A stretch of DNA of 64,000 nt from Spongiibacteraceae bacterium (GCA_028280715.1 JANQLG010000024.1:88884-152883); one strand, 5' to 3'; positions 1-9,432 are shown, counted from the stretch's first letter. Made by a program: numbers and translations. The notes: generated by a model from the letters alone, not told the origin.

Positions 1-1
1 C

Positions 2-1171
2 CACGATGATCATAAACAATTTTCACAGGAGTTACGTCTTGCCGGCACCTCGCTTGATGAGAAAATAGATTGGCTTGCAGGGCTTTATTATTTTCGCGAG
101 CACGGAAAAAATTTAACAGAAGGCTTTTTGTTTTCGGGTATTTATCAAGCTACCTGTAATCTCGGCGCATGTAATCCTATTTTAGATTTCGATTTTAATG
201 TCAACAATGATGTTATCACCGAAAGCTCGGCATTTTTTGCTCAAATGACAACACATATAAATGACCAGTTAAATCTGACAGTTGGCCTAAGGCAGACCTA
301 TGAAGAGAAAGAATTCTCTGTTGATAACTTCACTTTGAATTCAGGGCTGCAATTTATTGGCCCGGAAACGGTTGAAGATGACTGGGATAATACTTCACCT
401 ATGATCAGTGTTGATTACCACCTCAACGAGAACACAATGACTTATCTTAGTGCAAGTCGTGGCTTTAAAAGTGGCGGTTACAACGGACGACAAATTTTTC
501 CTGGTGAAGTTAATCAATATGACCCTGAATTCGTCACCAGTTACGAAGCAGGCATTAAAACCCATTTTGAACAACAAAATATTAATCTGGAAGCCGCCAT
601 CTTTAGTGTTGATTACAAAGATATGCAATTCACAACACTGGTCGGAGGTGCTGGCGGCTTACTTCCCATCATTGACAACGCTGCCAAAGCAGAAATTGAT
701 GGTGTAGAGATATCTGTTTCCGGCTCACCAATCAGTAGCTTCAGCTTCAATACTGGCATAGGTTATCTGGACGCTCGCTATACCAATGTCGATGACAACT
801 CGGTGATTACTGGCGATGAAGAATTAATCCGCACTCCCGAATGGAATGCACATATGCAACTAGCTTATCGATGGCAATTGGATACTTCCGGCACCATCGA
901 ATTAACCGGCCATGCCAATTTCACCAGCAAGGTCTATCACGACTCCGTCAACACCGAAGCGATTGCTGAAGATGACCTTACTCTGGTCAATGCATCAATT
1001 GGCTGGCTCAGTGCCGATAATCGCTATCAAGTCGAAGCCTTCGTAACTAATTTGACCGACAAAACCTACTTAATCAGTGGCGCATCAGAACTTGCAGCCT
1101 TCGGCGGCAATGAAGCTCACTATGCACGCCCAAGGGAGTGGGGATTAAGAGTCAGTTACACGTTTGAGTAA
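2..1171 (+). CDS. TonB-dependent receptor, C-terminal part (5' end outside window)
   Basis: This is the C-terminal part of an outer-membrane TonB-dependent receptor, which imports siderophores, vitamins or glycans using energy from TonB. The frame is open from base 2 with no stop, so the signal peptide, plug and first strands lie upstream of the window. Visible barrel features include FSQELRLAG near the start, repeated alternating strands such as TYLSASRGFKSGGYNG, and a last strand ending in aromatic Phe (GLRVSYTFE), the usual barrel-assembly signal. The SRGFKSGGYNGR stretch is typical of the family with substrates other than vitamin B12. The substrate cannot be named. It converges on the next receptor gene. 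Confidence 0.9.
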   Translation, partial: HDDHKQFSQELRLAGTSLDEKIDWLAGLYYFREHGKNLTEGFLFSGIYQATCNLGACNPILDFDFNVNNDVITESSAFFAQMTTHINDQLNLTVGLRQTYEEKEFSVDNFTLNSGLQFIGPETVEDDWDNTSPMISVDYHLNENTMTYLSASRGFKSGGYNGRQIFPGEVNQYDPEFVTSYEAGIKTHFEQQNINLEAAIFSVDYKDMQFTTLVGGAGGLLPIIDNAAKAEIDGVEISVSGSPISSFSFNTGIGYLDARYTNVDDNSVITGDEELIRTPEWNAHMQLAYRWQLDTSGTIELTGHANFTSKVYHDSVNTEAIAEDDLTLVNASIGWLSADNRYQVEAFVTNLTDKTYLISGASELAAFGGNEAHYARPREWGLRVSYTFE

Positions 1172-1188
1172 ATCACTTTAAAAACTAA

Positions 1189-1240
1189 CGCACTTTCGTT
1201 CTTTAAACAGTAATCAATTCTTTAAAGATTCGAAAGTGCG
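1189..1240. terminator. Long inverted repeat between convergent receptor genes
   Basis: Two 10-base arms, CGCACTTTCG (1189-1198) and CGAAAGTGCG (1231-1240), match perfectly, and the inner TTTAAA stretches extend the pairing. The hairpin lies between the stop codons of two convergent genes. There is no clear U-run, so a bidirectional terminator or mRNA-protecting stem is inferred from position. Confidence 0.5.
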
Positions 1241-1253
1241 CAATTAGCAGCGT

Positions 1254-3899
1254 TTAAAAATCGTAAGTCACACCTGCCGAGAAGAAAGCCCCATTAAAAC
1301 CAAAGGGTGCTGAACGACGTGAGTAGCGAAATACGGTATCACTGGCTAAATCTTCGGCACCAGGTGCTGATTCAAACTGTCCACCACGAGAAGTGGTGTT
1401 GTCAGTTTCATCGGGTGTCACATCAAAGATATTGTTACCAGAAACAAAAATACTGAAATTATCATTTAACTGATAACGAATATTCACATCAGTCAGAATC
1501 TCAGCATCATAGGTTTGCTCTGTCGCATCCAGTACCGTGTATTCACCATACCGATTAAATGCCAAATTGGCTGTTAACGCATCAAGTGCATAATTAAAAG
1601 TCAGGTTGATACGATCTTCAGGCTGCCATTCTTCGATAATAGAAATATCCTGATCGCTAAACACAACACTGGGATCCAATGTAGAAATCGCACCCGAGTT
1701 AGGTACAAAAATATCGGTTACATCGGTTTCAGTAAAGTTAGCCGCTAACGCAACATCCAATAAACCACCAGCAATCTCAATGCCTTCATGGGTTATCACG
1801 ATATCCACACCACGTGTTTCTGTATCCGCACCGTTAAGAAAAAACTGTACAGCTTCAACAGCATTAGCATCTAAAGCATTGGTCAGTGCACCACCTCCAG
1901 GTACAGGATCATCTCCGGCATCCAACTGATTGCTAATGGCAATACGGTCTTCAATGTCGATAGCATAATAATCAACCGTTAGCGTGGTGCTCTCGGCAAA
2001 ATTAGCAACAAAACCCACACTGTAATTAAAAGACTCTTCCTCTTTTAATTCCGGAACACCCAGATCTTGAACAATTTGGCTATCATTTCGGAAGGTGCCA
2101 ACTGTTACAGCTCCCGCTAGTCGAATTTGCGTACTAATATTGTTGAAATATAACTGCTGCATCGAAGGTGCTCTAAAACCGGTACTTGTTGCAGCCCGCA
2201 ACCGCAAGCTCGGTGAAACGGAATAAGCTGTTGCCAATTTAAAATTCGTGGTATCGCCAAAGCCATCATAATCGTCGTAACGCAAAGCTGCACTCACTAG
2301 CCAGTCATCATTCACTTGATATTCTGTATCGAAATAAACTGAAACGACATCGCGGCTTTCATCTGCAGTCGATTCAGGCGATATACCATTAAAGCCTTGG
2401 ATACTTCCGCCTGCATCCTGAGCATAAAGCGATACACCATTCACAGTGTCATAATCACGCCATGAGTATTCTTCACCCGCTTTGATCTTATATTCGTCTT
2501 CACGCAACTCTAAACCTGCTGCCACAGCTAAATCACCTAACGACTGAGTAAAGTCGACGTTAAAGGTACTCAATGATAATTCCAACCCGTAGGCAAAAGC
2601 CTGTCGTGGAATTTGAGAACGAACCTCAGCATCAGTCAATCCCTGACCAAACTGCAAAAAATTGGCAAAGGAATAGTTGGCACTATTTTTTGTGGTGTAA
2701 TCGATAGTGTTTTCACCTGTCGTATAAGACACATCGATAGTAGCGCCGCTATCATATTCCTGGCGATAGCCAATATTGAAAGATAGATCATCAATTTCGG
2801 AAAAAATCTTTGGTAAGAAACCATTCGTGTCAGCTGGGTTTAATCCATCGGATAACAACGCATTATCAACACCATTACTGCCTGTTGGATTACGATAAAA
2901 AGCACCGGATTCATTTTCACGCTGCGAATAAGTAATGAAACCATAAACTTCGCCGCTCGCTACCGGCATCGCTGCATTCAAGGTGGCCGCTATCTGTTCT
3001 GACTCAGCATCACCAATGCGAAAACCATCACGGCCCGGACCACTGACTTCCAAAACTTCGTTACCCGGCGCAGGCTCAAGAAACCCATTAGTATCGGTAT
3101 CAACACAACCACCGTATAAACAACCACCCTGCCGGGCAGCACGGTTAGTAAAACCACGATCACGATAGTTAAAACTTAAATCAACGAAGCCACCATTTCC
3201 CAGTTCAAACCCATTACTAAAATCAACATTGGTCGTTTCGCCATCGCCTTCAGTATATTCGCCATAGGAAACACTTAAAGTACCGGAATCAGCACTATCA
3301 TCTAATACAATATTGATGACACCGCCGATAGCATCCGAACCATACTGGGCAGCAGCGCCATCGCGTAATACTTCAATACGTTTAATGGAGGCTGCAGGAA
3401 TCGCATTCATATCGGTACCGGCTGTGCCACGCCCTACAGAAGTATTAATGTGAATTAACGCCGCTTGATGGCGTCGTTTACCATTAACCAGAACTAACGT
3501 TTGGTCTGGGCCCAACCCTCTTAACGTTGCCGGACGCAATGCATCAGTACCATCACTGATACTGGAACTGGAAAAGTTGAAAGAAGGAGCTATCGATTGC
3601 AACATGCGGCCTACTTCTGTCTGCCCCGTAGCACGCATCGCCTCAGCCGGTAACGAGTCAACAGGTACTGGTAAATCTTCTGCCACTCTTCCCGGTGCTC
3701 TCGATCCCAACACCACTACTTCTTCAATAATTTGGTCTGCGCTTGCCTGTCCCGATTGAGAGTACGCCTGGGTACTCGCCATCGCCACGGCTATAGATAA
3801 AGCACTATATTTAAATGATTTAATCGATGAGTGAAAAATAATTTTAGGATTAAAAACCTGCTCTGAATGTTGCAGGTTGTGGTTTGACTTGATGCGCAT
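1254..3899 (-). CDS. TonB-dependent receptor
   Basis: Full-length (881 aa) outer-membrane TonB-dependent receptor. An N-terminal cytoplasmic stretch precedes a hydrophobic signal segment (about residues 33-47, ending TQAYSQ). A TonB-box-like EEVVVLGSR (about 59-67) follows, then the plug domain with RGLGPDQTLVLVNGKRR and the conserved IKRIEVLRDGAAAQYGSDAI, then a long barrel ending in Phe (SAGVTYDF). The ATG has a strong ribosome binding site (GGGGAGAG, 5 bases upstream). The plug signature and the VNGKRRH motif match the large receptors common in marine gammaproteobacteria. The substrate is unknown, and no transport or catabolic partner lies beside it. Confidence 0.92.
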   Translation of the reverse strand: MRIKSNHNLQHSEQVFNPKIIFHSSIKSFKYSALSIAVAMASTQAYSQSGQASADQIIEEVVVLGSRAPGRVAEDLPVPVDSLPAEAMRATGQTEVGRMLQSIAPSFNFSSSSISDGTDALRPATLRGLGPDQTLVLVNGKRRHQAALIHINTSVGRGTAGTDMNAIPAASIKRIEVLRDGAAAQYGSDAIGGVINIVLDDSADSGTLSVSYGEYTEGDGETTNVDFSNGFELGNGGFVDLSFNYRDRGFTNRAARQGGCLYGGCVDTDTNGFLEPAPGNEVLEVSGPGRDGFRIGDAESEQIAATLNAAMPVASGEVYGFITYSQRENESGAFYRNPTGSNGVDNALLSDGLNPADTNGFLPKIFSEIDDLSFNIGYRQEYDSGATIDVSYTTGENTIDYTTKNSANYSFANFLQFGQGLTDAEVRSQIPRQAFAYGLELSLSTFNVDFTQSLGDLAVAAGLELREDEYKIKAGEEYSWRDYDTVNGVSLYAQDAGGSIQGFNGISPESTADESRDVVSVYFDTEYQVNDDWLVSAALRYDDYDGFGDTTNFKLATAYSVSPSLRLRAATSTGFRAPSMQQLYFNNISTQIRLAGAVTVGTFRNDSQIVQDLGVPELKEEESFNYSVGFVANFAESTTLTVDYYAIDIEDRIAISNQLDAGDDPVPGGGALTNALDANAVEAVQFFLNGADTETRGVDIVITHEGIEIAGGLLDVALAANFTETDVTDIFVPNSGAISTLDPSVVFSDQDISIIEEWQPEDRINLTFNYALDALTANLAFNRYGEYTVLDATEQTYDAEILTDVNIRYQLNDNFSIFVSGNNIFDVTPDETDNTTSRGGQFESAPGAEDLASDTVFRYSRRSAPFGFNGAFFSAGVTYDF

Positions 3900-4168
3900 A
3901 ACGACTCTCCCCTGTTGTTATTCGACAATTGTCATACATTGACAATGTAAAACATCGCTTTATAAGGCAGAGAAATAATTGAAAATGATTGCCGTTACAG
4001 CATCCTTCGACGACAAGCATACACAGAAATGACATCTGACAACTGCTCAACACTCCTGCCAAGCGATGGGGCTAGTCTAGCAGTAATCAAATAAAGAAAA
4101 GAAGCCTATTGACCTCGACTACTTATAATCCCTTGCAATGATCAGCAAGGCTATTATTTGAAATAAAT

Positions 4169-4909
4169 TTATTCTTGACGCTGACGAACAGCCTCAAACA
4201 AACAGATTCCAGTTGCAACCGACACATTCAAACTACTGACTGAACCGGCCATTGGCAATTTCACCAGATAGTCACAGTTCTCTCGGGTTAAACGACGCAT
4301 GCCTTTGCCTTCAGCTCCCATAACCAAAGCAACAGCCCCTTTCAAATCGGCATCATAGACACTCGTCTCAGCCTCACCAGCCGTACCGGTTATCCAAATA
4401 CCACGCTGCTGTAATTCTTTCATGGTTCTAGCCAGATTAGTCACCTGAATCAGAGGCACGACTTCAGCAGCGCCACAGGCCACCTTTCTAACTGTTGCAT
4501 TTAGCGGTGCTGAATTATCCTTAGGCGCAATCACTAAATCCACACCTGCCGCATCAGCAGTACGCAAACAAGCTCCTAAATTATGTGGATCAGTAACACC
4601 ATCGAGAATTAATACAAAAGGAGGGTGATCAATACTGTCTAACAAAATTGATAAATCTTTTTCACGTAAAGTTTGTGCTGGCTTTGATAATGCCAACACA
4701 CCCTGATGCCTTCCATCAACTTGTTTATCTAACTCATCACGGGCCAATGTTTTACAAAGGATTCCCAACTGCTCCGCATGCTGAATAATATTTTGCATGC
4801 GCTTATTCTGACGGCCCTGCTGAACCCACAGTTCTTCAATTCGATTTGATTGTGTTTGTAACAACGCTTCAACGGCATGAATGCCATATACCCAGTGTTT
4901 GTCGCTCAT
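4169..4909 (-). CDS. rlmB: 23S rRNA (guanosine-2'-O)-methyltransferase RlmB
   Basis: SpoU/TrmH-family (SPOUT) methyltransferase that 2'-O-methylates G2251 in the peptidyl-transferase loop of 23S rRNA, using S-adenosylmethionine. At 246 aa it has the normal length. The N-terminal substrate-binding part starts [10 protein letters not shown]. The knotted SPOUT motifs are all present: [15 protein letters not shown] (motif 1), [10 protein letters not shown] (motif 2) and [18 protein letters not shown] (motif 3, with the conserved Asn and Ser). It lies 51 bases after rnr on the same strand, the arrangement found in many gammaproteobacteria, so the two are probably cotranscribed. Confidence 0.95.
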   Translation of the reverse strand: MSDKHWVYGIHAVEALLQTQSNRIEELWVQQGRQNKRMQNIIQHAEQLGILCKTLARDELDKQVDGRHQGVLALSKPAQTLREKDLSILLDSIDHPPFVLILDGVTDPHNLGACLRTADAAGVDLVIAPKDNSAPLNATVRKVACGAAEVVPLIQVTNLARTMKELQQRGIWITGTAGEAETSVYDADLKGAVALVMGAEGKGMRRLTRENCDYLVKLPMAGSVSSLNVSVATGICLFEAVRQRQE

Positions 4910-4960
4910 ACTTTTATATCTGTCTTAACCTTGAATGGAGCTCATCAAGAAATGCAGCAT

Positions 4961-7444
4961 TTAACTTTTCATACGCTTGCGTTTACGAACAGCCTTCCCA
5001 GAGGCAGACTTTGCTTTGGTTTTTGTTTTAGCTTTATGTTTAGCTGTTGTTGATTTTCCAGTTTTTCTTTTGCCAGAACCCTTAGTTGTTTTTTTACCCG
5101 CTTTATCTTTTTTACGACTTTTCGAAGTCTTTCCTTTCGCAGGCCGTTCATCAAAGCCTTTCTTCTTTATATAGGAAGATTCTTTCAAGGCACGACGTTT
5201 AGCTCTGGATGAACCTGACACTAACTCCAGATCAATTTTCTTTTCTTCCAAACTGACTCTCGTCACCTGTACGACAACACTATCACCCAACTGAAAACTT
5301 TTACCACTTCGTTCGCCAATCAATCGTTGTTTAGCTTGATCAAAATGGTAGTAATCACTGGCAAGCGAACTGACATGAACCAAACCTTCTACATAGACAC
5401 CCACCAACTCGACAAAAAAACCAAAACCGGTGACACCAGCAATCACACCTTCAAAATTGTCGCCGACTCGATCCTGTAAGTATTCGCATTTCAACCAGGC
5501 TACAACTTCACGCGTAGCGTCATCAGCGCGACGTTCCGTCATCGAACACTGTTCGCCTAAACCAATCAAAGCTGGCATGTCGTAAGGATAAATGCGCGAT
5601 TGCGGTAACGGCACCGCACCTTTAATACGTTTGACATGCTTGCTCTTGCTATCACTACGAATGACGTGGCGAATAGCTCGATGTACTAACAGATCAGGAT
5701 AACGGCGAATCGGAGAAGTAAAGTGAGCATAGGCTGGATAATGTAATCCAAAATGCCCGAGATTTTCCGGTTGATAAACGGCCTGACGCAATGAACGCAA
5801 CATCATGGTTTGAATAATATGTGCATCGGGGCGCTCGCTAATTTGTTCAAGTAACAATTGGTATTCAATGGGTCCCGGTTTATTACCCCCTGAAAGATCC
5901 AAGCCAAGTTCACCAAGAAACTGCCGTAAATTATCCAGCTTCTCTTCAGTCGGACCTTCGTGCACACGAAACAGCGCGGGCAAATTGTGCTTTTCCAAAA
6001 ACCGCGCGGTAGCGACATTGGCCGCCAACATACATTCTTCTATTAACTTATGCGCATCGTTGCGCTCTACCGGCACAATGGTTTCAATTTTTCGATTCGG
6101 TCCAAATTCAATGCGTGTTTCAGTGGTTTCAAAATCAATAGCGCCACGTTCATCGCGCGCCGCACGCAGTGCTTTATACAACTGATGCAAATTCTCGAGC
6201 TGAGGCACCAGTTTTTTATATTCAATACGGAAGGGTTTGCTGTCGGGGTGCGATGAATCAAGCATGGCGCCCACTTTGGTATACGTCAGCCGGGCATGGG
6301 AATGCATCACCGCTTCATAAAATTGATAACCACTCAACTTGCCTTTGGCACTAATGGTCATTTCACAAACCATGCACAATCTATCGACTGCAGGTTTCAG
6401 CGAACATAAACCATTCGAGAGCGCTTCCGGCAACATAGGCACAACTTTCTCCGGAAAGTAAACGGAGTTGCCGCGCTGTACCGCTTCTTTATCCAATGCA
6501 CTACCGACAGATACATAGTGAGATACATCGGCAATGGCCACCCATAAACGCCAACCGCCAGCTGCTTTGCTTTCACAATACACTGCATCGTCAAAATCAC
6601 GGGCATCTTCACCATCAATAGTGACGAAGGGAAGTTTTCTTAAATCGACACGATATTGTTTATCCGATTCCTCTGGTTCAACCGACAATGCCTGGGTTTC
6701 ACTTTCAACGGCTTCGGGCCACTGATGAGGTATACCGTGAGAACGAATGGCAACATCAATCTCCATACCTGGCGCCATATGCTCACCAACAACTTCTACT
6801 ACTCTACCGGTAGGCGGTGTGCGCCAACCCGGTTGACCGGTAACTTCGACCATCACATACTGGCCAACCGATGCCTCACCAACCGCATCGCGAGGAATGA
6901 TCACATCATGATTGATACGTGTATTGTCAGGACTGACAAACACGACGCCATTTTCATCAAACAGTCGCCCAACCAACTGCTGGGTGTTATGACTGATAAC
7001 TTCGACAATCACCCCTTCCAGTTTGCCCCGCGAGGAATAACCGGAGTTGCGACACAAAACTTCATCACCATCAAATACCGCTCGCATCTGACGACTGTTT
7101 AAGTAAAGATCCTCGCCACCTTCAGCGGGAATAACAAAACCATAACCATCGCGATGGGCTGATACCCTCCCACGAACCAGATCCATCTTTTCTACCAACC
7201 CATAGGCGCCTTTACGATTTCGCAAAATCTGGCCGTCGCGCTCCATTGCTCGCAGGCGCCGGCGCAACGCTTCCACGTCTTGATAATCTTTTAAGGCCAA
7301 TGCCTTGGTGATTTGATTGCGATTCATTGGTACCTCGGCCTGCTCTAACAAGTCGAGGATAAATTCGCGGCTGGGAATGGGTTGTTCGTACTTTTCAGCT
7401 TCACGCTCGGCGTGAGGATCAGTATGTTTCAGGCGTTTTGCCAT
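4961..7444 (-). CDS. rnr: Ribonuclease R
   Basis: Processive 3'-5' exoribonuclease of the RNB family that degrades structured RNA and acts in rRNA quality control and trans-translation. At 827 aa it is a typical RNase R. Domains in order: an N-terminal winged helix (about 20-90), cold-shock OB folds (about 95-230), the RNB catalytic domain with the acidic metal-binding cluster DGEDARDFDDAVYC (about 277-290), and an S1 domain (GVIAGVTGFGFFVELVG). A long Lys/Arg-rich disordered tail covers roughly residues 745-827. The basic tail is normal for RNase R and longer than in RNase II. It is followed by rlmB. Confidence 0.96.
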   Translation of the reverse strand: MAKRLKHTDPHAEREAEKYEQPIPSREFILDLLEQAEVPMNRNQITKALALKDYQDVEALRRRLRAMERDGQILRNRKGAYGLVEKMDLVRGRVSAHRDGYGFVIPAEGGEDLYLNSRQMRAVFDGDEVLCRNSGYSSRGKLEGVIVEVISHNTQQLVGRLFDENGVVFVSPDNTRINHDVIIPRDAVGEASVGQYVMVEVTGQPGWRTPPTGRVVEVVGEHMAPGMEIDVAIRSHGIPHQWPEAVESETQALSVEPEESDKQYRVDLRKLPFVTIDGEDARDFDDAVYCESKAAGGWRLWVAIADVSHYVSVGSALDKEAVQRGNSVYFPEKVVPMLPEALSNGLCSLKPAVDRLCMVCEMTISAKGKLSGYQFYEAVMHSHARLTYTKVGAMLDSSHPDSKPFRIEYKKLVPQLENLHQLYKALRAARDERGAIDFETTETRIEFGPNRKIETIVPVERNDAHKLIEECMLAANVATARFLEKHNLPALFRVHEGPTEEKLDNLRQFLGELGLDLSGGNKPGPIEYQLLLEQISERPDAHIIQTMMLRSLRQAVYQPENLGHFGLHYPAYAHFTSPIRRYPDLLVHRAIRHVIRSDSKSKHVKRIKGAVPLPQSRIYPYDMPALIGLGEQCSMTERRADDATREVVAWLKCEYLQDRVGDNFEGVIAGVTGFGFFVELVGVYVEGLVHVSSLASDYYHFDQAKQRLIGERSGKSFQLGDSVVVQVTRVSLEEKKIDLELVSGSSRAKRRALKESSYIKKKGFDERPAKGKTSKSRKKDKAGKKTTKGSGKRKTGKSTTAKHKAKTKTKAKSASGKAVRKRKRMKS

Positions 7445-7520
7445 TCAGGGAGAGAATTCCATTGGTTATTGACTTTATGCCAGCATTATAAACACAAATT
7501 TTGTTGTAACTGTGCTTTTA

Positions 7521-7549
7521 TTGACAAAGCCGTCGACTGCGAGTACATT
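7521..7549 (+). promoter_or_regulatory. Sigma-70 promoter of the tRNA-Leu gene
   Basis: A perfect -35 hexamer TTGACA (7521-7526), a 17-base spacer and TACATT (7544-7549) lie about 40 bases upstream of the tRNA. They are followed by the G/C-rich discriminator GCGCGCC. Such a discriminator is usual at stable-RNA promoters under stringent control. The regulation is inferred. Confidence 0.7.
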
Positions 7550-7587
7550 GCGCGCCTCAGTCGTCAGGGCAATCGCCCAGACCAGCT

Positions 7588-7674
7588 GCCCAGGTGGTGA
7601 AATTGGTAGACACGCTAGCTTCAGGTGCTAGTGGGGGCAACCCCGTGGAGGTTCAAGTCCTCTCCTGGGCACCA
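7588..7674 (+). tRNA. tRNA-Leu (anticodon CAG)
   Basis: An 87-nt class II tRNA with encoded CCA. The acceptor strands GCCCAGG and CCTGGGC pair fully. The anticodon stem CTAGC/GCTAG encloses the loop TTCAGGT, giving anticodon CAG (7622-7624), which reads CUG. The long variable arm GGGGGCAACCCC is typical of leucine tRNAs, and the T arm contains GTTCAAG. The gene stands alone on the plus strand between divergent rnr and the cassette block. Confidence 0.97.
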
Positions 7675-8252
7675 TAAAAACTCTATAGCCAATTCGGCAA
7701 TACATACCCTCTACAAAGATCGATATCGAAACCGGGACTTGAACCGAAAGAGGTTCACAAACTATGCCTACGGAAGAGTTTGGACGCCTGCCTTATCAAG
7801 GCGCCCCGAAAGGGTTGAAGCAGCCCTTAGGCTGATTCAATCAACTCCTCTCCTGACCACCATATCTCTTCGGCAAAATGTCAATTGACCTATAACTTGG
7901 CAGAAACTGCCACATTATGCTTCATTTTTAAAACTGACAAATTTTGCTTCATTCCTATTAATTTTCTCCTAACCCGATGTATTTAAAGAAAAAAACTAAT
8001 AGATTCTTTAAAGTTACAGAATATATTAGGGAAAAATCAACAGAGTTTTATGGTTAAATAGTGCAATTATAGAATTTCATTTCGGCCAAAAGCGGACATT
8101 CACTTACCTATCCTAGCCCGAATAATGAAAGGTGAACATGTTCACCATGAACCTGTCACTCTATGAGCAATTGGAGCAAGCTTTATTCTTTCTCCCAGAT
8201 CATTAGCAATATCAAAATCCAAGATTTTCTTTTTACTCCTTGTTATGTAATT
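7675..8252. other. Non-coding stretch with decayed tRNA-like remnants between tRNA-Leu and the cassette array
   Basis: No convincing gene is seen. At 7846-7864 there is a 17/19 copy of the tRNA-Leu 3' end (7658-7676). The segment before it has tRNA-like hairpin fragments (GCCTT/AAGGC near 7790-7802) that do not fold into a full cloverleaf. At 8131-8146 there is a perfect palindrome GGTGAACATGTTCACC. At about 8084-8103 lies a copy of a short degenerate motif (minus strand AATGTCCGCTTTTGGCC) that recurs near 57.0 and 59.3 kb. Confidence 0.5.
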
Positions 8253-8597
8253 TTAATATGATGTGTTATCGCCTTCAGTTTTTAAGATAGTTATCTCGGG
8301 GTTTTGATAACTTGTAAGACAATTGCCTGTTGTATACACCATTAATTTTTCTTGAGTGGCTTTATGGGCCAACAACATACTAAACATTGAATTTCCCATT
8401 GGATTGTTAACAAGCTTTAGCATATAGAACCTGCCTTGACAGCTATTAACTTTTGGGCTTGATAGTTGAATGTAAACATGTTCATTGCTTTCCGCTAAAG
8501 ATATATAAGTAATATGGCCAGGTTGAGACCATTGAGGGCCTGCATAACAATAGAAAGAAGACATTAAAGTCAACGTGAATAGAAATGCTTTTTTCAT
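8253..8597 (-). CDS. Cassette gene: small secreted two-cysteine protein
   Basis: A 114-aa protein of unknown function. It has a clear Sec signal peptide (KKAFLFTLTLMSSFYCYA, cleavage near residue 19), so the mature chain of about 95 residues is periplasmic or secreted. The body has a strand-rich pattern: HITYISLAESNEHVYIQL, then a cysteine (NSCQGRF), FSMLLAHKATQEKLMVY, and a second cysteine in TTGNC. The same layout recurs in the cassette gene ending at 11775 (FSIILSAWVAQKELVI, GTGNC) and more loosely in two others. The ATG is preceded by AAGGA. This is the last intact cassette of the array. The two cysteines probably form a disulfide. Confidence 0.7.
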   Translation of the reverse strand: MKKAFLFTLTLMSSFYCYAGPQWSQPGHITYISLAESNEHVYIQLSSPKVNSCQGRFYMLKLVNNPMGNSMFSMLLAHKATQEKLMVYTTGNCLTSYQNPEITILKTEGDNTSY

Positions 8598-8623
8598 TTG
8601 ATTTCCTTGTTTTGGTTTTATTA

Positions 8624-8653
8624 CATAACGCTGCCATTTGCGGGCTTTGTTAT
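8624..8653 (-). repeat. Short attC-like site A
   Basis: On the minus strand, outer arms ATAAC and GTTAT enclose GCC...GGC. The element lies between two cassette genes. At about 30 bases it is shorter than canonical attC sites, so recombination competence is doubtful. Confidence 0.45.
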
Positions 8654-8661
8654 ATTTTTCT

Positions 8662-9033
8662 CTACTGTTTCATATCGATTGCACGCAATATACACACGTC
8701 AGTTCCCGAAACTTTATGATTATTCTCGCCATATAAACGAATTGGCTTACCCATTGCAAAAGCTTGCATAATGATGGAAGAAAAATGATTATCTCCTTCG
8801 TGAATCGCTACCACATCCGTATTGCAGCCACCGCCACCCTGCCAATTAATATTGGAGGTAAATTTAACTTGAGTTTTTCCGGCCCAATTAGGATTGAGTG
8901 GTTCAACAGTTGAGAATGGGGTTATTTTAGAAATAGTGTAATAATCGTTACCCCCCGTATATGTATTTGATGCATGTACTATTCCTGATGTGAATAAGAA
9001 TGAAATTAAAATGTACAATCTATAGATATTCAA
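8662..9033 (-). CDS. Cassette gene: small secreted protein
   Basis: A 123-aa protein of unknown function with a signal peptide (YILISFLFTSGIVHA, cleavage near residue 21). The mature part starts NTYTGGNDYYTIS. It has a Gly-rich cysteine segment (GGGGCNTD), FSSIIMQAFAMGKPIRLYG and a second cysteine (DVCILRAI). The order (signal peptide, first Cys, F-S-x-I/L-x-x-A helix, strand, second Cys) is shared with three other proteins of this array. The start codon is TTG with AGGGGT upstream. No enzyme motif is visible. Confidence 0.68.
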   Translation of the reverse strand: MNIYRLYILISFLFTSGIVHASNTYTGGNDYYTISKITPFSTVEPLNPNWAGKTQVKFTSNINWQGGGGCNTDVVAIHEGDNHFSSIIMQAFAMGKPIRLYGENNHKVSGTDVCILRAIDMKQ

Positions 9034-9069
9034 TTTAATACCCCTAAATGGTTTAGTTATCCATTAAAT

Positions 9070-9110
9070 ATAACAGTGTAATAGTACGGACCCTATGGTT
9101 CGTATATTAA
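9070..9110 (-). repeat. attC-like site B (short palindromic class)
   Basis: Minus strand TACGAACC and GGTCCGTA form a 7/8 inverted repeat around a small loop, flanked by TTAATA and TATTA arms and ending CACTGTTATA. It is nearly identical in design to the sites at 9988 and 10967. Confidence 0.6.
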
Positions 9111-9113
9111 TTT

Positions 9114-9425
9114 TTAAGTGTTGTTAATTGCTGCATACGCGACATATATAACTACCAAACCCGCTATAAGCACGATAACAAGCGGGAGTTTTTTAAATAT
9201 GTTTAGTATAAAAAAATCGCTAGCATCCAGAACTTTTCCAGTAAAACGTATCGCCGCATTATTTGATGATCGATACTTTTTATAGAGTATGTAATCTTCT
9301 TGATCAATACTCGAGTCACCCTTTTTCAATAGATCTAAAACCAACAAGCTTAATCGCTGGATAACAAAAACTATTCCTATCAATAAGACAGCGTAATAAC
9401 CTAGCTGCTCAATACTCTCACCCAT
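9114..9425 (-). CDS. Cassette gene: small membrane protein, two TM helices
   Basis: An unrecognised protein of about 103 aa. It has a hydrophobic helix near the N terminus (YYAVLLIGIVFVIQRLSLLV), a charged middle (SSIDQEDYILYKKYR) and a C-terminal helix (LPLVIVLIAGLVVIYVAYAA), so it is probably an inner-membrane protein with two segments. I chose the ATG at 9425 because an upstream TTG in the same frame lies inside the neighbouring attC site. The leader between the attC core and this ATG is only about 10 bases, and no Shine-Dalgarno sequence is evident. Short leaders like this are not rare in cassette genes. Confidence 0.62.
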   Translation of the reverse strand: MGESIEQLGYYAVLLIGIVFVIQRLSLLVLDLLKKGDSSIDQEDYILYKKYRSSNNAAIRFTGKVLDASDFFILNIFKKLPLVIVLIAGLVVIYVAYAAINNT

Positions 9426-9432
9426 AGTTGTA

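Noticed and set aside
6656..7102. 148-codon plus-strand reading frame antisense to rnr
   Set aside because: It lies wholly inside the conserved RNase R gene, has low-complexity composition typical of mirrored codons, and lacks a ribosome binding site.
7740..7864. A second functional tRNA gene next to tRNA-Leu
   Set aside because: The 3' end resembles tRNA-Leu, but no matching 5' acceptor strand or 7-base anticodon loop with a proper stem can be drawn.
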